A DNA stretch of 43,544 bases from Smithella sp. SCADC (GCA_000747625.2 JQDQ01000047.1:1-43544); one strand, 5' to 3'. Shown: positions 33,765-43,357, counted from the stretch's first letter. Notes: generated by a model not told the origin, from the letters alone. Translations and numbers: made by a program.

Positions 33765-36087
33765 TGGGTTTGTTTTTCGGTATTTTCTTGATATTTTTGC
33801 ATTCGGGGTAACCGGTGCAACCCAGAAATTGTCCAAAACGTCCGCGCTTAACGGCCATGGGTTTGCCGCACAGTTCGCAGCTTTCGTCCGACAATACGGG
33901 TTCCTCATTTGTTACTTTGCCGTCCTTGCCCATTTTTTTGATGTTTTTACATTCGGGATAACCGGTGCAGCCGAGGAACTGACCGTAACGTCCGCGTTTG
34001 ATGGCCATGGGCTTGCCGCACTTTTCGCAAACCTCATCGGTTGCCGGCGCTTCCTGAACGACGATTTCGCCATTTTCGTTTTTTGTTGCAGTCATTGTGT
34101 TTTTACATTCCGGATAATTCGAGCAGGCCAGAAACTGTCCGAAACGTCCCTCTTTGACAATCATATTTTTACCGCATTTGTTGCATTTGATTTGTGTCGT
34201 TTTTGTTTCCACGTGAGTTACCTTTCCGTTTTCGTCATGGGTGAAATTCATTGTGTTCTTGCATGTGGGATAATTGGAACAGCAGAGAAATCTTCCGTTC
34301 TTTCCCCATTTGATCACCATCGGAGAGTTGCATTTTTCGCAAACCAGATCGGTTGGAATCTCCTCTTGTTTGAGGTTTTTCATTTCCGTTTTGGCTTTCT
34401 TCAGTTCGTCGGCAAAAAGAGTATAGAACTCTTTAAGCGTTTCCACGCGTTTGCTTTCGCCGCTTTCGATGGCGTCGAGTTTGTTTTCCATATCCGCGGT
34501 GAAGGCCAGATCCAGAACCGTCGGGAAACTTTTTACCAGAAGTTGAGTGACCGTCATTCCCAATTCAGAAGGGTGGAATTTTCCTTTTTCCAGACTGACA
34601 TATTCGCGATCCTGAATGGTGGAGATAATGGTCGCGTATGTGCTGGGACGTCCGATTCCTTTTTCCTCCAACTCGCGCACGAGCGATGCTTCCGAAAAAC
34701 GCGGCGGCGGCTGCGTGAATTTCTGTTCCGTATTCAGATTGAGTAGCTTGAGTTTTTCTTTTTCGCTGACTTCCGGCAGAAGTTTATCGTTGCCGTTGCC
34801 ATTTTCTTCTTTATCGTCCTTGCCTTCGGTATAGACAATGGTGAAGCCGGGGAATTTCATGATCTGTCCCTGAGCGCGGAAGATGCAGCCGGCGCCCGCT
34901 ATGTCAATGGTGGTCTGATCAAGAATTGCCGGGTTCATCTGGCTGGCGACAAAGCGGTTCCAGATGAGCTGATAAAGTTTAAATTGATCTGCGGACAGAT
35001 AGTTTTTTATATCTTTCGGTTTGTACGTCATTTTAGAAGGACGAATCGCTTCGTGGGCATCCTGAGCTTTTTGCGAGTTTTTATAAAAATGAGGTTTGTG
35101 CGGCAGATAATCTGAAGAATAATTTTCTCTGATATAATCGCGCACGTCTTTAATAGCCTCTTCAGCTATCCGGAAAGAATCTGTTCTCATATAAGTAATC
35201 AGACCGACGGAACCTTCTTTACCCAGGTCTATTCCTTCGTATAATTTCTGTGCAACCATCATGGTTTTTTTCGCTGAAAAACGCAGCCAGCGGGAAGCTT
35301 CCTGCTGGAGTTTGCTTGTTGTGAAAGGCGGCGGCACGGAGCGTTTGACTTCTTTTTTTTCCAGTTTTTCGACACTGAAATCCGCTTCCTTGATTTTCGC
35401 GGCCAGAGTTGCGGCCTGTTCGCCTGTGGTTACTTTGGCTTTTTTGCCATCAACTTTCAGAAGCTTCGCTTCAAAGGGCGGCGGATTATTGCCTTCGAAT
35501 TGCACTACCAGATTCCAGTATTCTTCGGGAACAAACTTGTTGATCTCTTCTTCACGGTCGCAAATCATGCGCACGGCGACGGATTGCACACGTCCCGCGC
35601 TCAGGCCTCTTTTGACCTTGTCCCACAAAACAGGGCTGATCTGATAACCGACCAGACGATCGAGAATACGTCTTGTCTGCTGAGCTTCATATTTATTAAA
35701 ATCAAGTTGCAGTGGATTTTTGATGGCTTCGATAACGGTGTTTTTAGTTAGATCGTTGAACAGAACGCGATAAATATTTTTATTTTTAGCGTTGATGATT
35801 TCCGCTATGTGCCAGGCGATTGCTTCCCCTTCCCGGTCAGGATCGGGGGCGAGGTAAATATTTTCCGCGCTCTTTGCCGCTTTTTTCAGATCATCGATGG
35901 TTTTCTTTTTCGTTTCGATTACATTGTATGTCGGTTCGAAGTCTTTTTCCAGATCAATGCCCAGAGTGCTTTTCGGTAAATCTTTCACATGTCCCATAGA
36001 AGCCACGGCATTAAAATCGGCTCCGAGAAACTTTTTTATAGTTTTAACTTTAGTGGGAGATTCCACAATAACTAAAGAATTCGCCAT
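33757..36087 (-). CDS. topA: DNA topoisomerase I (type IA)
   Basis: A 776-residue enzyme that relaxes negative supercoils by cutting one strand. The Toprim domain starts LVIVESPTKVKTIKKFLG, contains DPDREGEAIAWH (metal site), and the active-site tyrosine is in GLITYMRTDS. The C-terminus holds four Cys4 zinc ribbons, each of form CxxC...C...NYP/GYPxC (starting CEKCNSPM, CNKCGKNM, CEKCGKPM, CELCGKPM). ATG 36087 is chosen over GTG 36093 because AAAGGG lies at the right distance. Second gene after dprA. Confidence 0.97.
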   Translation of the reverse strand: MANSLVIVESPTKVKTIKKFLGADFNAVASMGHVKDLPKSTLGIDLEKDFEPTYNVIETKKKTIDDLKKAAKSAENIYLAPDPDREGEAIAWHIAEIINAKNKNIYRVLFNDLTKNTVIEAIKNPLQLDFNKYEAQQTRRILDRLVGYQISPVLWDKVKRGLSAGRVQSVAVRMICDREEEINKFVPEEYWNLVVQFEGNNPPPFEAKLLKVDGKKAKVTTGEQAATLAAKIKEADFSVEKLEKKEVKRSVPPPFTTSKLQQEASRWLRFSAKKTMMVAQKLYEGIDLGKEGSVGLITYMRTDSFRIAEEAIKDVRDYIRENYSSDYLPHKPHFYKNSQKAQDAHEAIRPSKMTYKPKDIKNYLSADQFKLYQLIWNRFVASQMNPAILDQTTIDIAGAGCIFRAQGQIMKFPGFTIVYTEGKDDKEENGNGNDKLLPEVSEKEKLKLLNLNTEQKFTQPPPRFSEASLVRELEEKGIGRPSTYATIISTIQDREYVSLEKGKFHPSELGMTVTQLLVKSFPTVLDLAFTADMENKLDAIESGESKRVETLKEFYTLFADELKKAKTEMKNLKQEEIPTDLVCEKCNSPMVIKWGKNGRFLCCSNYPTCKNTMNFTHDENGKVTHVETKTTQIKCNKCGKNMIVKEGRFGQFLACSNYPECKNTMTATKNENGEIVVQEAPATDEVCEKCGKPMAIKRGRYGQFLGCTGYPECKNIKKMGKDGKVTNEEPVLSDESCELCGKPMAVKRGRFGQFLGCTGYPECKNIKKIPKNKPSE

Positions 36088-36192
36088 AAACACCCTTTCA
36101 ATTTAAAAATAAAATTTGAGGCCCCTATAAACGCAAGAAAATATTTTGTAAAGATAAATTTTATCATTTAATGACGACATAAATATAAATAA

Positions 36193-37317
36193 TTATTTCT
36201 TTAGAGAGAAAAATTTACCCGGATGCTGCTCAACAAGTCCTCGTAATTCCATCTTTGTCAATGCGCTCAAGATACCGGCGGACGGCAAGCCTGTGGAAGA
36301 AATCAAATCATCAATGTGAATGCGTCCCCGGGAAACAAAATCAAATATCTTCTGATCAACTTCATCCAGTATTTCATGGCTTTTTTTCTCAATTATTGCA
36401 GGGCCGGAAGCCCTGGGTGTTTTTAATGCTGTCGTAAATTCAATCTGCGGCATGATTTCTTCCAGGATATCATCGATATTTTCAATTAATATTGCACCCT
36501 GCTTAATCAATTTATTTGTTCCGCGCGAACCCGCGGAATCGATACTTCCGGGCACCGCAAAGACTTCCCGTCCCTGTTCCAGCGCGAGTCTTGCCGTAAT
36601 AAGGGAGCCGCTTTTTTCTCCGGCTTCTACAATTACGACGCCGTAGGATATGCCGCTGATTATGCGATTACGTGTCGGGAAATTGGCTGAAAGTGGTGGT
36701 GTCCCCGGGGGAAATTCGGAAATAACCGCACCATTTTGAATAATATCATCAAATAATTTTTTGTTTTCCGGCGGATAAATAACGTCCAGTCCGCTGCCCA
36801 GAACAGCAATAGTTCTACCATGTGCTGTGATAGCTCCACGGTGGGCTGTGGAATCAATACCCCGGGCCATGCCGCTGACTATTGTTAAACCTTTAAGGGC
36901 GAGTTCGCGGCTGATTTTTTCTGTTGTGTATTTGCCATAGGTGCTGGCCATTCGTGAGCCGACTATAGCGATATTTATATCTTCGTTCTTTAAATTGCCG
37001 CGAACATATATTAAAGGAGGACGATCATAAATATTCAATAGTTTTACGGGATAAAGTTTGTCCTGGCAAGTAATTACTTTGATTTTGTTTTTATCCAGAA
37101 GTTCAAGTTCTTCTTTAATCTTGTCCCAGTTTTTGAAACCGGCAATAGCTGTAGCGGTATTTTGGGAAATTCCGGGAATTACTCTTAATTCTGAAAGGGG
37201 TGCGGTAAAAATATCTGATATAGAGCCAAATTTATCCATTAGTGCCGGAAAAGTAATATTGCCGACGCCCGGGATGGATTTTAGTGCGATCCAGTATTTT
37301 AAAATACTGTAATTCAT
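36193..37317 (-). CDS. dprA: DNA processing protein DprA (Smf)
   Basis: A 374-residue protein. N-terminal helix-hairpin-helix-like part (LKSIPGVGNITFPALMDKFG), central Rossmann-like domain (AIVGSRMASTYGKYTTEKI, VSGMARGIDSTAHRGA, GSGLDVIYPPEN, FPTRNRIISG) and a C-terminal winged helix (IHIDDLISSTGLPSAGILSALTKMEL). DprA loads RecA on incoming single-stranded DNA during transformation. First gene of the dprA-topA-trmFO block. The leader carries a hairpin (37371-37401). Confidence 0.95.
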   Translation of the reverse strand: MNYSILKYWIALKSIPGVGNITFPALMDKFGSISDIFTAPLSELRVIPGISQNTATAIAGFKNWDKIKEELELLDKNKIKVITCQDKLYPVKLLNIYDRPPLIYVRGNLKNEDINIAIVGSRMASTYGKYTTEKISRELALKGLTIVSGMARGIDSTAHRGAITAHGRTIAVLGSGLDVIYPPENKKLFDDIIQNGAVISEFPPGTPPLSANFPTRNRIISGISYGVVIVEAGEKSGSLITARLALEQGREVFAVPGSIDSAGSRGTNKLIKQGAILIENIDDILEEIMPQIEFTTALKTPRASGPAIIEKKSHEILDEVDQKIFDFVSRGRIHIDDLISSTGLPSAGILSALTKMELRGLVEQHPGKFFSLKK

Positions 37318-37370
37318 AATTACCTGATCTGTAAAATCAGAAATTTTGTTTTGTGGATTTAGTTTTTTAC

Positions 37371-37401
37371 CCCGTTTGAAGAACTTTGCACTTCTAACGG
37401 G
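37371..37401. repeat. Leader hairpin of dprA
   Basis: CCCGTTTGAAG, loop AACTTTGCA, CTTCTAACGGG; one T-T mismatch in the stem. It lies 54 bases upstream of the dprA start and would be in its mRNA leader. Confidence 0.5.
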
Positions 37402-37423
37402 ATAAACGAAAAATTGGAAGAAA

Positions 37424-37451
37424 GCTATATCTTGTTGGCCATGTATGTCAA
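37424..37451 (-). promoter_or_regulatory. Possible dprA promoter
   Basis: Reverse strand: TTGACA (37451-37446), a 16-base spacer and TATAGC (37429-37424). The leader to dprA would be about 100 bases and include the hairpin. Confidence 0.4.
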
Positions 37452-37614
37452 GTCTTTTAAAAATGATATTATACTTTCATTATTAGTACCAGAGACATAG
37501 GATAATAAAATCTTAAAAATTAAACCTGATGATTTTTCCTGCCAAAAGTTTTAAAATAGTTGCGCAATTCAAAGCTTTGAGTTAGGAACACAACAGTGTT
37601 TTTAAGGAGTGTTT

Positions 37615-39345
37615 ATGTTGAAGATAAAGAATTATTTTATCATTATAACTTTAGTAATGATTGTTTATCCTATGACTGTCTTCGCCCAAGACATTTTAAA
37701 TCAGAAAAAGAGTCATCCTGTTATAAAGCAAAACATTCAGAAACCATTGGATAAAGATGAAAAACAGTCCAAACAGCAAATATTGACGGTAACACCGCGG
37801 GAAATTAATTTAGGAACTATTAGTGCGGATAAGTCAAGCGAAGGGATATTTACATTAAAGAGTATAAGTTCCGATTTTATTGATTGGTCAACAGATGGTC
37901 CTGGTGGATGGGAAAAATTAGAAAACCGTAAATTATCAGGCGTAATAAAAAATAATTCCGGTTCCCTGCAAGTGGGAATTCGTTTGCTGCCTAAAGAATC
38001 GGAGGACAAACAAAAAAGTACATCCAGTTATGTGGAAATGAAACTTGAATCCGGAAGTGAAAAGCTTATCTGCCGAAAAGAATTTCAGGCTGGCGCGCAT
38101 AAGGCAGCGATAGAAATTAATTCTTCAGATGGTCAGAAAACAATCTTTGCTACGTTTACAATAGGGTATACTCAGAAAAATCCTTCAATTAATCTGAATC
38201 CTTTGCGATTGGATATGGGCAGCGTCCCGCAGGGAAAAACAGTTTCCAAAAAAATACTGGTAAGCAACAGCGGTAAAGAAATGTTGAGATGGTCTGTGGC
38301 GGCAAGAAAACATGCGAAAGAAGATTTCCCTGATGATTTTCATCAGGGAAAATATATATCGTTTATCAATGAAGAAGTGCGGGGACACGGTGTATATAAT
38401 GTTCCCGTTAATTTAAAAGATAAAATTGAAATAATGGGCCAGTGGAAGGAAAGCAATGGCTATCCAACTGGCGCGGAAGGTGAAAACTTTATCAAGGTTA
38501 ATTTCAGTGGAACAGGAATAATTCTGTATTTAGCAACTTATCAGGAAGATGAAGTCAATATATCCATGTCCATTGATAAAAATTCGATTGAGAATATTGA
38601 GTTGTTTGAAGACATGGAAGAAAACAAAGGGGAACTATTGGTGGCGGAAGGACTTGCCGATGGCCCGCATGTTTTTACGATAGTCAGCAAAGATAGTCGT
38701 CTGGTATTTGAAGGCGTGAAAATACTGGGAAGAAGCACGGCTTATTTTCCCGAAGGAAGCATAAAAATTGTGCCCAATTCCGGCGCGACGACCAGACAAA
38801 CCAATTATCTCAACGTTTCTTTCAATGCTGGACAGACGGTTCCGGGCTATTACGTGGATGATATTGTGTTTGATACTAATAGTGGTGAAGCGTTAGTGGA
38901 AGTTTTCGCAGAAGTGCTTCCTGAGAATATATCGAAGGTTGTGGATATTTACAGATATTACAACGGGACTGATTATTTGTTTACGGCTGATCCCCAAGCT
39001 GAAGCAAAAAGATTGATTCAGAACAGATACGTGAAAGAGGGAATAGCTTTCCGGTTATTTAAGCCGGACAATCCTGGAACGGTCTCTTTCTATCGCTGGT
39101 ATAATCCGCAGAAAAAAAGTCATTTCTACCATTCCAATTACACTGGAGGGGGAAAAGACCTGCGGGGATATATATATGAAGGCACGATAGGCAACATTGC
39201 GACATCAAAACTGACCAATACCAGAGAGCTTTATCGCTGGTATAATGCAAAAACGGGTCACTATTTTTATTCGACAGATCTTCAGGGAGGAAAAATTAAT
39301 AAAAGAATATATAAGTTTGACGGCATAGCCGGTTATGTTAAATAA
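37615..39345 (+). CDS. Secreted Hydin-like/DUF5648-like protein
   Basis: A 576-residue exported protein with a Sec signal (hydrophobic to about residue 23, cut near VFA/QD). Two immunoglobulin-like blocks of Hydin/DUF1573 style follow: LTVTPREINLGTISAD (about 57) and LRLDMGSVPQGKTVSKKILV (about 195). Then comes a beta-rich middle region, and at the end three repeats of the YRWYN type (YRYYNGTDYLF, YRWYNPQKKSHFYHSN, YRWYNAKTGHYFYSTD; about residues 442-576), resembling DUF5648 repeats of secreted proteins. It is likely a surface or extracellular protein of unknown task. ATG 37615 with AAGGAG five bases upstream is preferred to GTG 37609. Confidence 0.8.
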   Translation: MLKIKNYFIIITLVMIVYPMTVFAQDILNQKKSHPVIKQNIQKPLDKDEKQSKQQILTVTPREINLGTISADKSSEGIFTLKSISSDFIDWSTDGPGGWEKLENRKLSGVIKNNSGSLQVGIRLLPKESEDKQKSTSSYVEMKLESGSEKLICRKEFQAGAHKAAIEINSSDGQKTIFATFTIGYTQKNPSINLNPLRLDMGSVPQGKTVSKKILVSNSGKEMLRWSVAARKHAKEDFPDDFHQGKYISFINEEVRGHGVYNVPVNLKDKIEIMGQWKESNGYPTGAEGENFIKVNFSGTGIILYLATYQEDEVNISMSIDKNSIENIELFEDMEENKGELLVAEGLADGPHVFTIVSKDSRLVFEGVKILGRSTAYFPEGSIKIVPNSGATTRQTNYLNVSFNAGQTVPGYYVDDIVFDTNSGEALVEVFAEVLPENISKVVDIYRYYNGTDYLFTADPQAEAKRLIQNRYVKEGIAFRLFKPDNPGTVSFYRWYNPQKKSHFYHSNYTGGGKDLRGYIYEGTIGNIATSKLTNTRELYRWYNAKTGHYFYSTDLQGGKINKRIYKFDGIAGYVK

Positions 39346-39375
39346 CAATTGTTTAAATTTCATCAGTATTAGGTC

Positions 39376-39404
39376 TTGACAAAAGAAGGCAGAGACGATA
39401 AGAC
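39376..39404 (+). promoter_or_regulatory. Possible promoter of the tRNA cluster
   Basis: TTGACA (39376-39381), a 17-base spacer and TAAGAC (39399-39404), about 33 bases before tRNA-Arg. The -10 is weak. Confidence 0.45.
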
Positions 39405-39436
39405 GCTAAATCTTTTTGGCACATGGTTAAAAAAAT

Positions 39437-39513
39437 GCGCCTGTAGCTCAGTTGGATAGAGCAACGGACTTCTAATCCGTGGGCCGAGAGTTCGAATCCC
39501 TCCAGGCGCACCA
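39437..39513 (+). tRNA. tRNA-Arg (TCT)
   Basis: Cloverleaf complete: acceptor GCGCCTG/CAGGCGC, D arm GCTC...GAGC, anticodon loop CTTCTAA (anticodon TCT), T-loop TTCGAAT, encoded CCA. It reads AGA codons. Confidence 0.95.
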
Positions 39514-39524
39514 AAGCGAAAAAT

Positions 39525-39602
39525 GGTGGGTGTAGCTCAGCTGGTTAGAGTGCCGGGTTGTGGCCCCGGAGGTCGAGGGTTCGAACCCCTTCACTCACCC
39601 CA
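39525..39602 (+). tRNA. tRNA-His (GTG)
   Basis: Acceptor GTGGGTG/CACTCAC with one G-T pair, discriminator C and the extra G at -1 (39525) that is the mark of tRNA-His. Anticodon loop TTGTGGC (GTG), T-loop TTCGAAC, encoded CCA. Confidence 0.95.
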
Positions 39603-39629
39603 TTTTATATATGGAAGGATTAATAATGA

Positions 39630-39706
39630 GCGCCCGTAGCTCAGCTGGATAGAGTCGCAGACTTCGAATCTGTTGGTCGTAGGTTCGAATCCTACCGGGC
39701 GTGCCA
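39630..39706 (+). tRNA. tRNA-Arg (TCG)
   Basis: Acceptor GCGCCCG/CGGGCGT (one G-T pair), anticodon loop CTTCGAA (TCG), T-loop TTCGAAT, encoded CCA. It reads CGA codons. Confidence 0.95.
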
Positions 39707-39731
39707 AGAATAAAGAAAGTGACTTTTTACA

Positions 39732-39807
39732 TTAAGTCTGTTCAAATACCCTAAAGGGCACGCGAACGGCCGGATGCAAGGCATCGGATGTTTTTCAACA
39801 GACTTAA
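39732..39807. repeat. Structured intergenic repeat, copy B
   Basis: Perfect 11-base arms TTAAGTCTGTT (39732-39742) and AACAGACTTAA (39797-39807) enclose 54 bases containing TACCCTAAAGGGCAC and an inner hairpin CCGGATGC-AAG-GCATCGG. The right arm ends one base before tRNA-Lys. Confidence 0.6.
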
Positions 39808-39808
39808 A

Positions 39809-39884
39809 GGGCCCTTAGCTCAACTGGCAGAGCAAATGACTCTTAATCATTAGGTTGTCGGTTCGATTCCGACAGGGCTCACCA
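39809..39884 (+). tRNA. tRNA-Lys (CTT)
   Basis: Acceptor GGGCCCT/AGGGCTC (one G-T pair), anticodon loop CTCTTAA (CTT), T-loop TTCGATT, discriminator A and encoded CCA. It reads AAG codons. Confidence 0.95.
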
Positions 39885-39892
39885 ATATAATC

Positions 39893-39929
39893 AAGGGTTT
39901 CCGGTAGTTTGCACCGGAAACCCTTTTTT
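39893..39929 (+). terminator. Terminator of the tRNA cluster
   Basis: Perfect 13-bp stem (AAGGGTTTCCGGT with ACCGGAAACCCTT), 7-base loop, then a T-run ending at 39929. Confidence 0.92.
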
Positions 39930-40035
39930 CGTTTCCCGGCAAATCTCGTTATTTCCAGTCACCGTTGCAGGTTGTCAGGCAGTTGTAAGGGATAATAAAT
40001 AAATGGATTGCTTTTTTATCTCATCAATCTTAAAA

Positions 40036-40062
40036 TTGACAGTAGCAATGGGTTGTTATAAA
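40036..40062 (+). promoter_or_regulatory. Possible promoter of the AsmA-like gene
   Basis: TTGACA (40036-40041), a 15-base spacer and TATAAA (40057-40062). The spacer is somewhat short. Confidence 0.4.
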
Positions 40063-40099
40063 AAGAATCTTATTAATTTCCCTCTAAAGGTTCATGTAA

Positions 40100-43000
40100 T
40101 TGGCTATTAAAAAAAGAACTGTTGTAATAGTAGTCATTTTATCAGCGATTACGCTTACCGCGCTTTTCGCGTCCGCGTGGTTTTATGCTTCATATAAGCT
40201 ATCCCGGCTCGATTCCTACAAAGAATCCATTGTGCAAGCCGTGGTAGAAAAATTGAATCGCAATATCACCTACGAAACCGGAAAAGCATCTCTGTCCTTG
40301 AGCGATGGACTTTTTCTCCAATTTACCAATCTGGTGGTTAAAGAAAAGGGTAGCTCATTGGATTTCCTGAATGTCAAAAACGCTTCTCTTAAGGTGAAGG
40401 TATTTCCTCTTTTGATAAATCGTGTTGTTTTCAGAGAGATAATTTTAAACGAGCCCCGTGTTGCGTTAAAGAGAGATAAGACGGGCGTACTGAATATAGC
40501 CGATCTTCTGGAGAAGAAAGAAGATGAGAATGCTCCGAAGCTTCGAAAAATCATCATTAAAAAGGGGACTGTGAATTTCTTGGATGAGGTGGCAAGCGAG
40601 CAGGGTCTTTTAACTTCGCTGGAAAATTTTCAGTGCCGGATTGATTCGACTTTCTGGACAAAGATTTCATATTTCAACATCAAAACTTCTGTCATCGAGG
40701 ATAAAAATAAAGCGGAGCTGACGCTGAATGGTTTCTACCGTCCCGCTCCTTTAGAAAAACCGTTTTATGAAAGTAAAGTGAGAGCTTCCGTACAGATAAA
40801 AGGAGCGGATATAAAACATTATGGCGCGTATTTGAAAAAATACACACCATTTGAAAAAATGGCCGGATATGTAAACGCGGATATTAAATTTTCAGGGAGA
40901 TTTTCTGATTTCAAATCGAAAGGTACAATTCAGGTGAAAAAAGCCCTGCTTGATTATCCTGAAGTTTTCAGGACTATTCTTCAGCCGCGGATAATTCATC
41001 TGGATTACGCTTTGAAACGCGATGCCGATAGTCTGAATCTGGACGTGTCACGTGTAGCGATAGATAATTTTGAAGCTAAAGGAAATCTGGAAATCGATGA
41101 TTTAAATAAGAAAGATCCGCTCTTGAAATCGTCCGCAGTAACTAAGATTTTTGACCTGAAAGAAATCAGATCTTATATTCCCTGGGGAATCATTCACAAG
41201 GATGTGGGGAATTTCATTGATAAGCATGTCAAGGATGGTGCTTTCCGGCTCATTGAAGGGAAACTCAATGGCCGGTTGAGTCAGATTACCCATATGAATA
41301 AAAAAGAAAGTGTTGATGTCCTTGCCATTGAGGCTGAAGTAAACAAAGGTGTTTTTGAAGCACATCAAACAGCGCCTGTTTTTCACGATATCAGCGGCAT
41401 ATTGGAGTTGAAAAAGCGGAAGTTTTCGCTGAACAATATGAAGGGACGTTTCGGCCTTTCACCCTTGACAATGGAAGGGAGTATTTCTGATTTTGCCCTG
41501 TCTCATCCGACTATCTATACCGCTGAAATGAAAATTCAACCAACTCGCGATGAGGTCCTGTGGCTTTTAGGAAAAGAAAAATTTCGTAATCTGAATTTCA
41601 AAGGACCTTCAACGCTTATTCTTGCCGGGAAGGGTACGGATGTGGATTATCATATCGACGCTCAATGGGATTTAACCGACGCCGCTTACACGTATCCGGA
41701 TGTAATGGAAAAACCAGGGGCAAGAAAAAACCGGCTTGCGGCGGAAATCATTATCAATGAAGATGCCCTCAACTTCTCTTCCTTCAATTATGATTTGCCT
41801 CCGGCTAACATAACCGGCTCCATGATGGTTCGCTTTGCGGGGGGCATACCCTTGTCTTTTAATATTAAGTCCAAGATTTTTGATGTTCGCGAAGCCGCTG
41901 CGATTCTACCTGTGCTGCGTAAATATAATCCGGCGGGAAGTTGTTCGCTGGCTTTGGCCGGCCGGGGTGATTTAGACGATCCCGGTTCTATTCAATGGAA
42001 GGGTATCGCGTCCCTGGCTAATATTTCGCTCAAACCTTCGGTAAATATAAGACCTCTGCGAGATTTAACGGGCAATGCCTTCTTTAAAGGAAACACAATG
42101 GAGACGTCGCTGTTTAAAGCACGGATGGGAGAGAGCGATATTCAAGGACAATTCAGAATAGATGATTTCCGTAATCCCAGGGTAATGTGTAATTTCTACA
42201 CACGCTTGCTTAAAACGAAGGATCTGGGATTGCAAAGCGCGGAAGGCGAAGTGAATCTCCGTGACGTAAAAGGGCAAATGGCCATTGATGACAAATTGAT
42301 TCACATTGACAATCTATCCTTTAAGCTGGGGCAATCCGGATTTAACCTGGCGGGCGATATCACTGATCTGGCTTTGCCAAGAGTCACGTTAACGCTGAAT
42401 TCTCCGTACGTTGGTTCTGATGATTTATCCCGTCTTATTTCTCTGTCATATCCGAAAAAGGAAGGCAACGCTTCGTCTGCTATGGAATTGAACGCGACCT
42501 TGCGGGTGGATGCCGGTAAATTCGGCGATATTGATTTCAAAAAACTCAATGCCGGATTGAAATTTTCACAAGGCATCATCGATATTGAAGCACTGGAGGC
42601 CGTCGCCTTTGAAGGTAAATTTAAAGCCAAAGGAAAGGTTGCCATACATCCCAGCGGTCAGAACCGCTATGATGCAAATATCTCCATCAACAAGATGTCA
42701 CTGGAAAAGCTTCAGAGTTATCTGGAAATCGGCAACCGCACGGTTAGCGGCAGGTTGACGCTCACCGGTGATGTATCCGCCTCCGGGCGCAATGCCGACG
42801 AACTTAAAAAAACAGCGGCGGGAACATTTAAGGTTCGGGCGGAAAAGGGAGTTTTGAAAAAGTTTTCCGTCCTTTCCAAAACATTCTCCCTTTTGAACGT
42901 TTTGCAATTTGTGAAGCTTAAACTTCCGGACATGACAACAGAAGGAATGACTTATAATAAGATAACTTCTAATATTTTGCTTAAAGATGGTGTTATATCT

Positions 43001-43339
43001 TCAGAAGATTTCTTTATTGACAGTGATACGATTCAAATCTCAGGGGCGGGTAAAATTGATTATCTCAAAAAGAAGCTTGATCTTATCGTCGGTATTCATC
43101 CTCTGCAAACACTTGATTTCATCGCGTCAAAAATTCCCATTGCGGGATGGATTATTACCGACGAAAAAGGAAAATTAATCACTGTAAATTTTAAAATAGA
43201 TGGAGCATGGGATGATCCGAATGTGAAACCTATAAATGCAAAGTCCATCGGTAAAGGCACTCTTAATATATTCCGGCGGATTTTTCAGTTGCCGGGAAAA
43301 CTGATAACGGATACTGGTGAAGTCATTTTTGGACACTAG
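40100..43339 (+). CDS. AsmA-like envelope protein
   Basis: A 1079-residue protein with one N-terminal membrane anchor (VVIVVILSAITLTALFASAW, about 9-28) and a very long beta-rich periplasmic part of AsmA/YhdP type. Repeated strand patterns such as GNLEIDDL, GSISDF and AGDITD, and the C-terminal block GAGKIDYLKKKLDLIVGIHP ... IPIAGWIITDEKGKLITVNFKIDGAWDDPNVKP, are characteristic. Family members bridge or tune the inner and outer membranes, probably in lipid traffic. The start is a TTG at 40100 (TAAAGG about nine bases before); the nearby ATG at 40094 runs into a stop at once. Confidence 0.85.
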   Translation: MAIKKRTVVIVVILSAITLTALFASAWFYASYKLSRLDSYKESIVQAVVEKLNRNITYETGKASLSLSDGLFLQFTNLVVKEKGSSLDFLNVKNASLKVKVFPLLINRVVFREIILNEPRVALKRDKTGVLNIADLLEKKEDENAPKLRKIIIKKGTVNFLDEVASEQGLLTSLENFQCRIDSTFWTKISYFNIKTSVIEDKNKAELTLNGFYRPAPLEKPFYESKVRASVQIKGADIKHYGAYLKKYTPFEKMAGYVNADIKFSGRFSDFKSKGTIQVKKALLDYPEVFRTILQPRIIHLDYALKRDADSLNLDVSRVAIDNFEAKGNLEIDDLNKKDPLLKSSAVTKIFDLKEIRSYIPWGIIHKDVGNFIDKHVKDGAFRLIEGKLNGRLSQITHMNKKESVDVLAIEAEVNKGVFEAHQTAPVFHDISGILELKKRKFSLNNMKGRFGLSPLTMEGSISDFALSHPTIYTAEMKIQPTRDEVLWLLGKEKFRNLNFKGPSTLILAGKGTDVDYHIDAQWDLTDAAYTYPDVMEKPGARKNRLAAEIIINEDALNFSSFNYDLPPANITGSMMVRFAGGIPLSFNIKSKIFDVREAAAILPVLRKYNPAGSCSLALAGRGDLDDPGSIQWKGIASLANISLKPSVNIRPLRDLTGNAFFKGNTMETSLFKARMGESDIQGQFRIDDFRNPRVMCNFYTRLLKTKDLGLQSAEGEVNLRDVKGQMAIDDKLIHIDNLSFKLGQSGFNLAGDITDLALPRVTLTLNSPYVGSDDLSRLISLSYPKKEGNASSAMELNATLRVDAGKFGDIDFKKLNAGLKFSQGIIDIEALEAVAFEGKFKAKGKVAIHPSGQNRYDANISINKMSLEKLQSYLEIGNRTVSGRLTLTGDVSASGRNADELKKTAAGTFKVRAEKGVLKKFSVLSKTFSLLNVLQFVKLKLPDMTTEGMTYNKITSNILLKDGVISSEDFFIDSDTIQISGAGKIDYLKKKLDLIVGIHPLQTLDFIASKIPIAGWIITDEKGKLITVNFKIDGAWDDPNVKPINAKSIGKGTLNIFRRIFQLPGKLITDTGEVIFGH

Positions 43340-43357
43340 TTATTTTCGTCCGTATCA

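Noticed and set aside
33736-34746. 336-residue forward open frame antisense to topA
   Set aside because: It mirrors the four repeated zinc-ribbon segments of topA, has no ribosome site and its Phe/His/Cys-rich product fits a shadow frame.
39437-39884. tRNA cluster as an integrated element attachment site
   Set aside because: No integrase, no direct repeat of a tRNA 3' end and no foreign-looking genes next to it.
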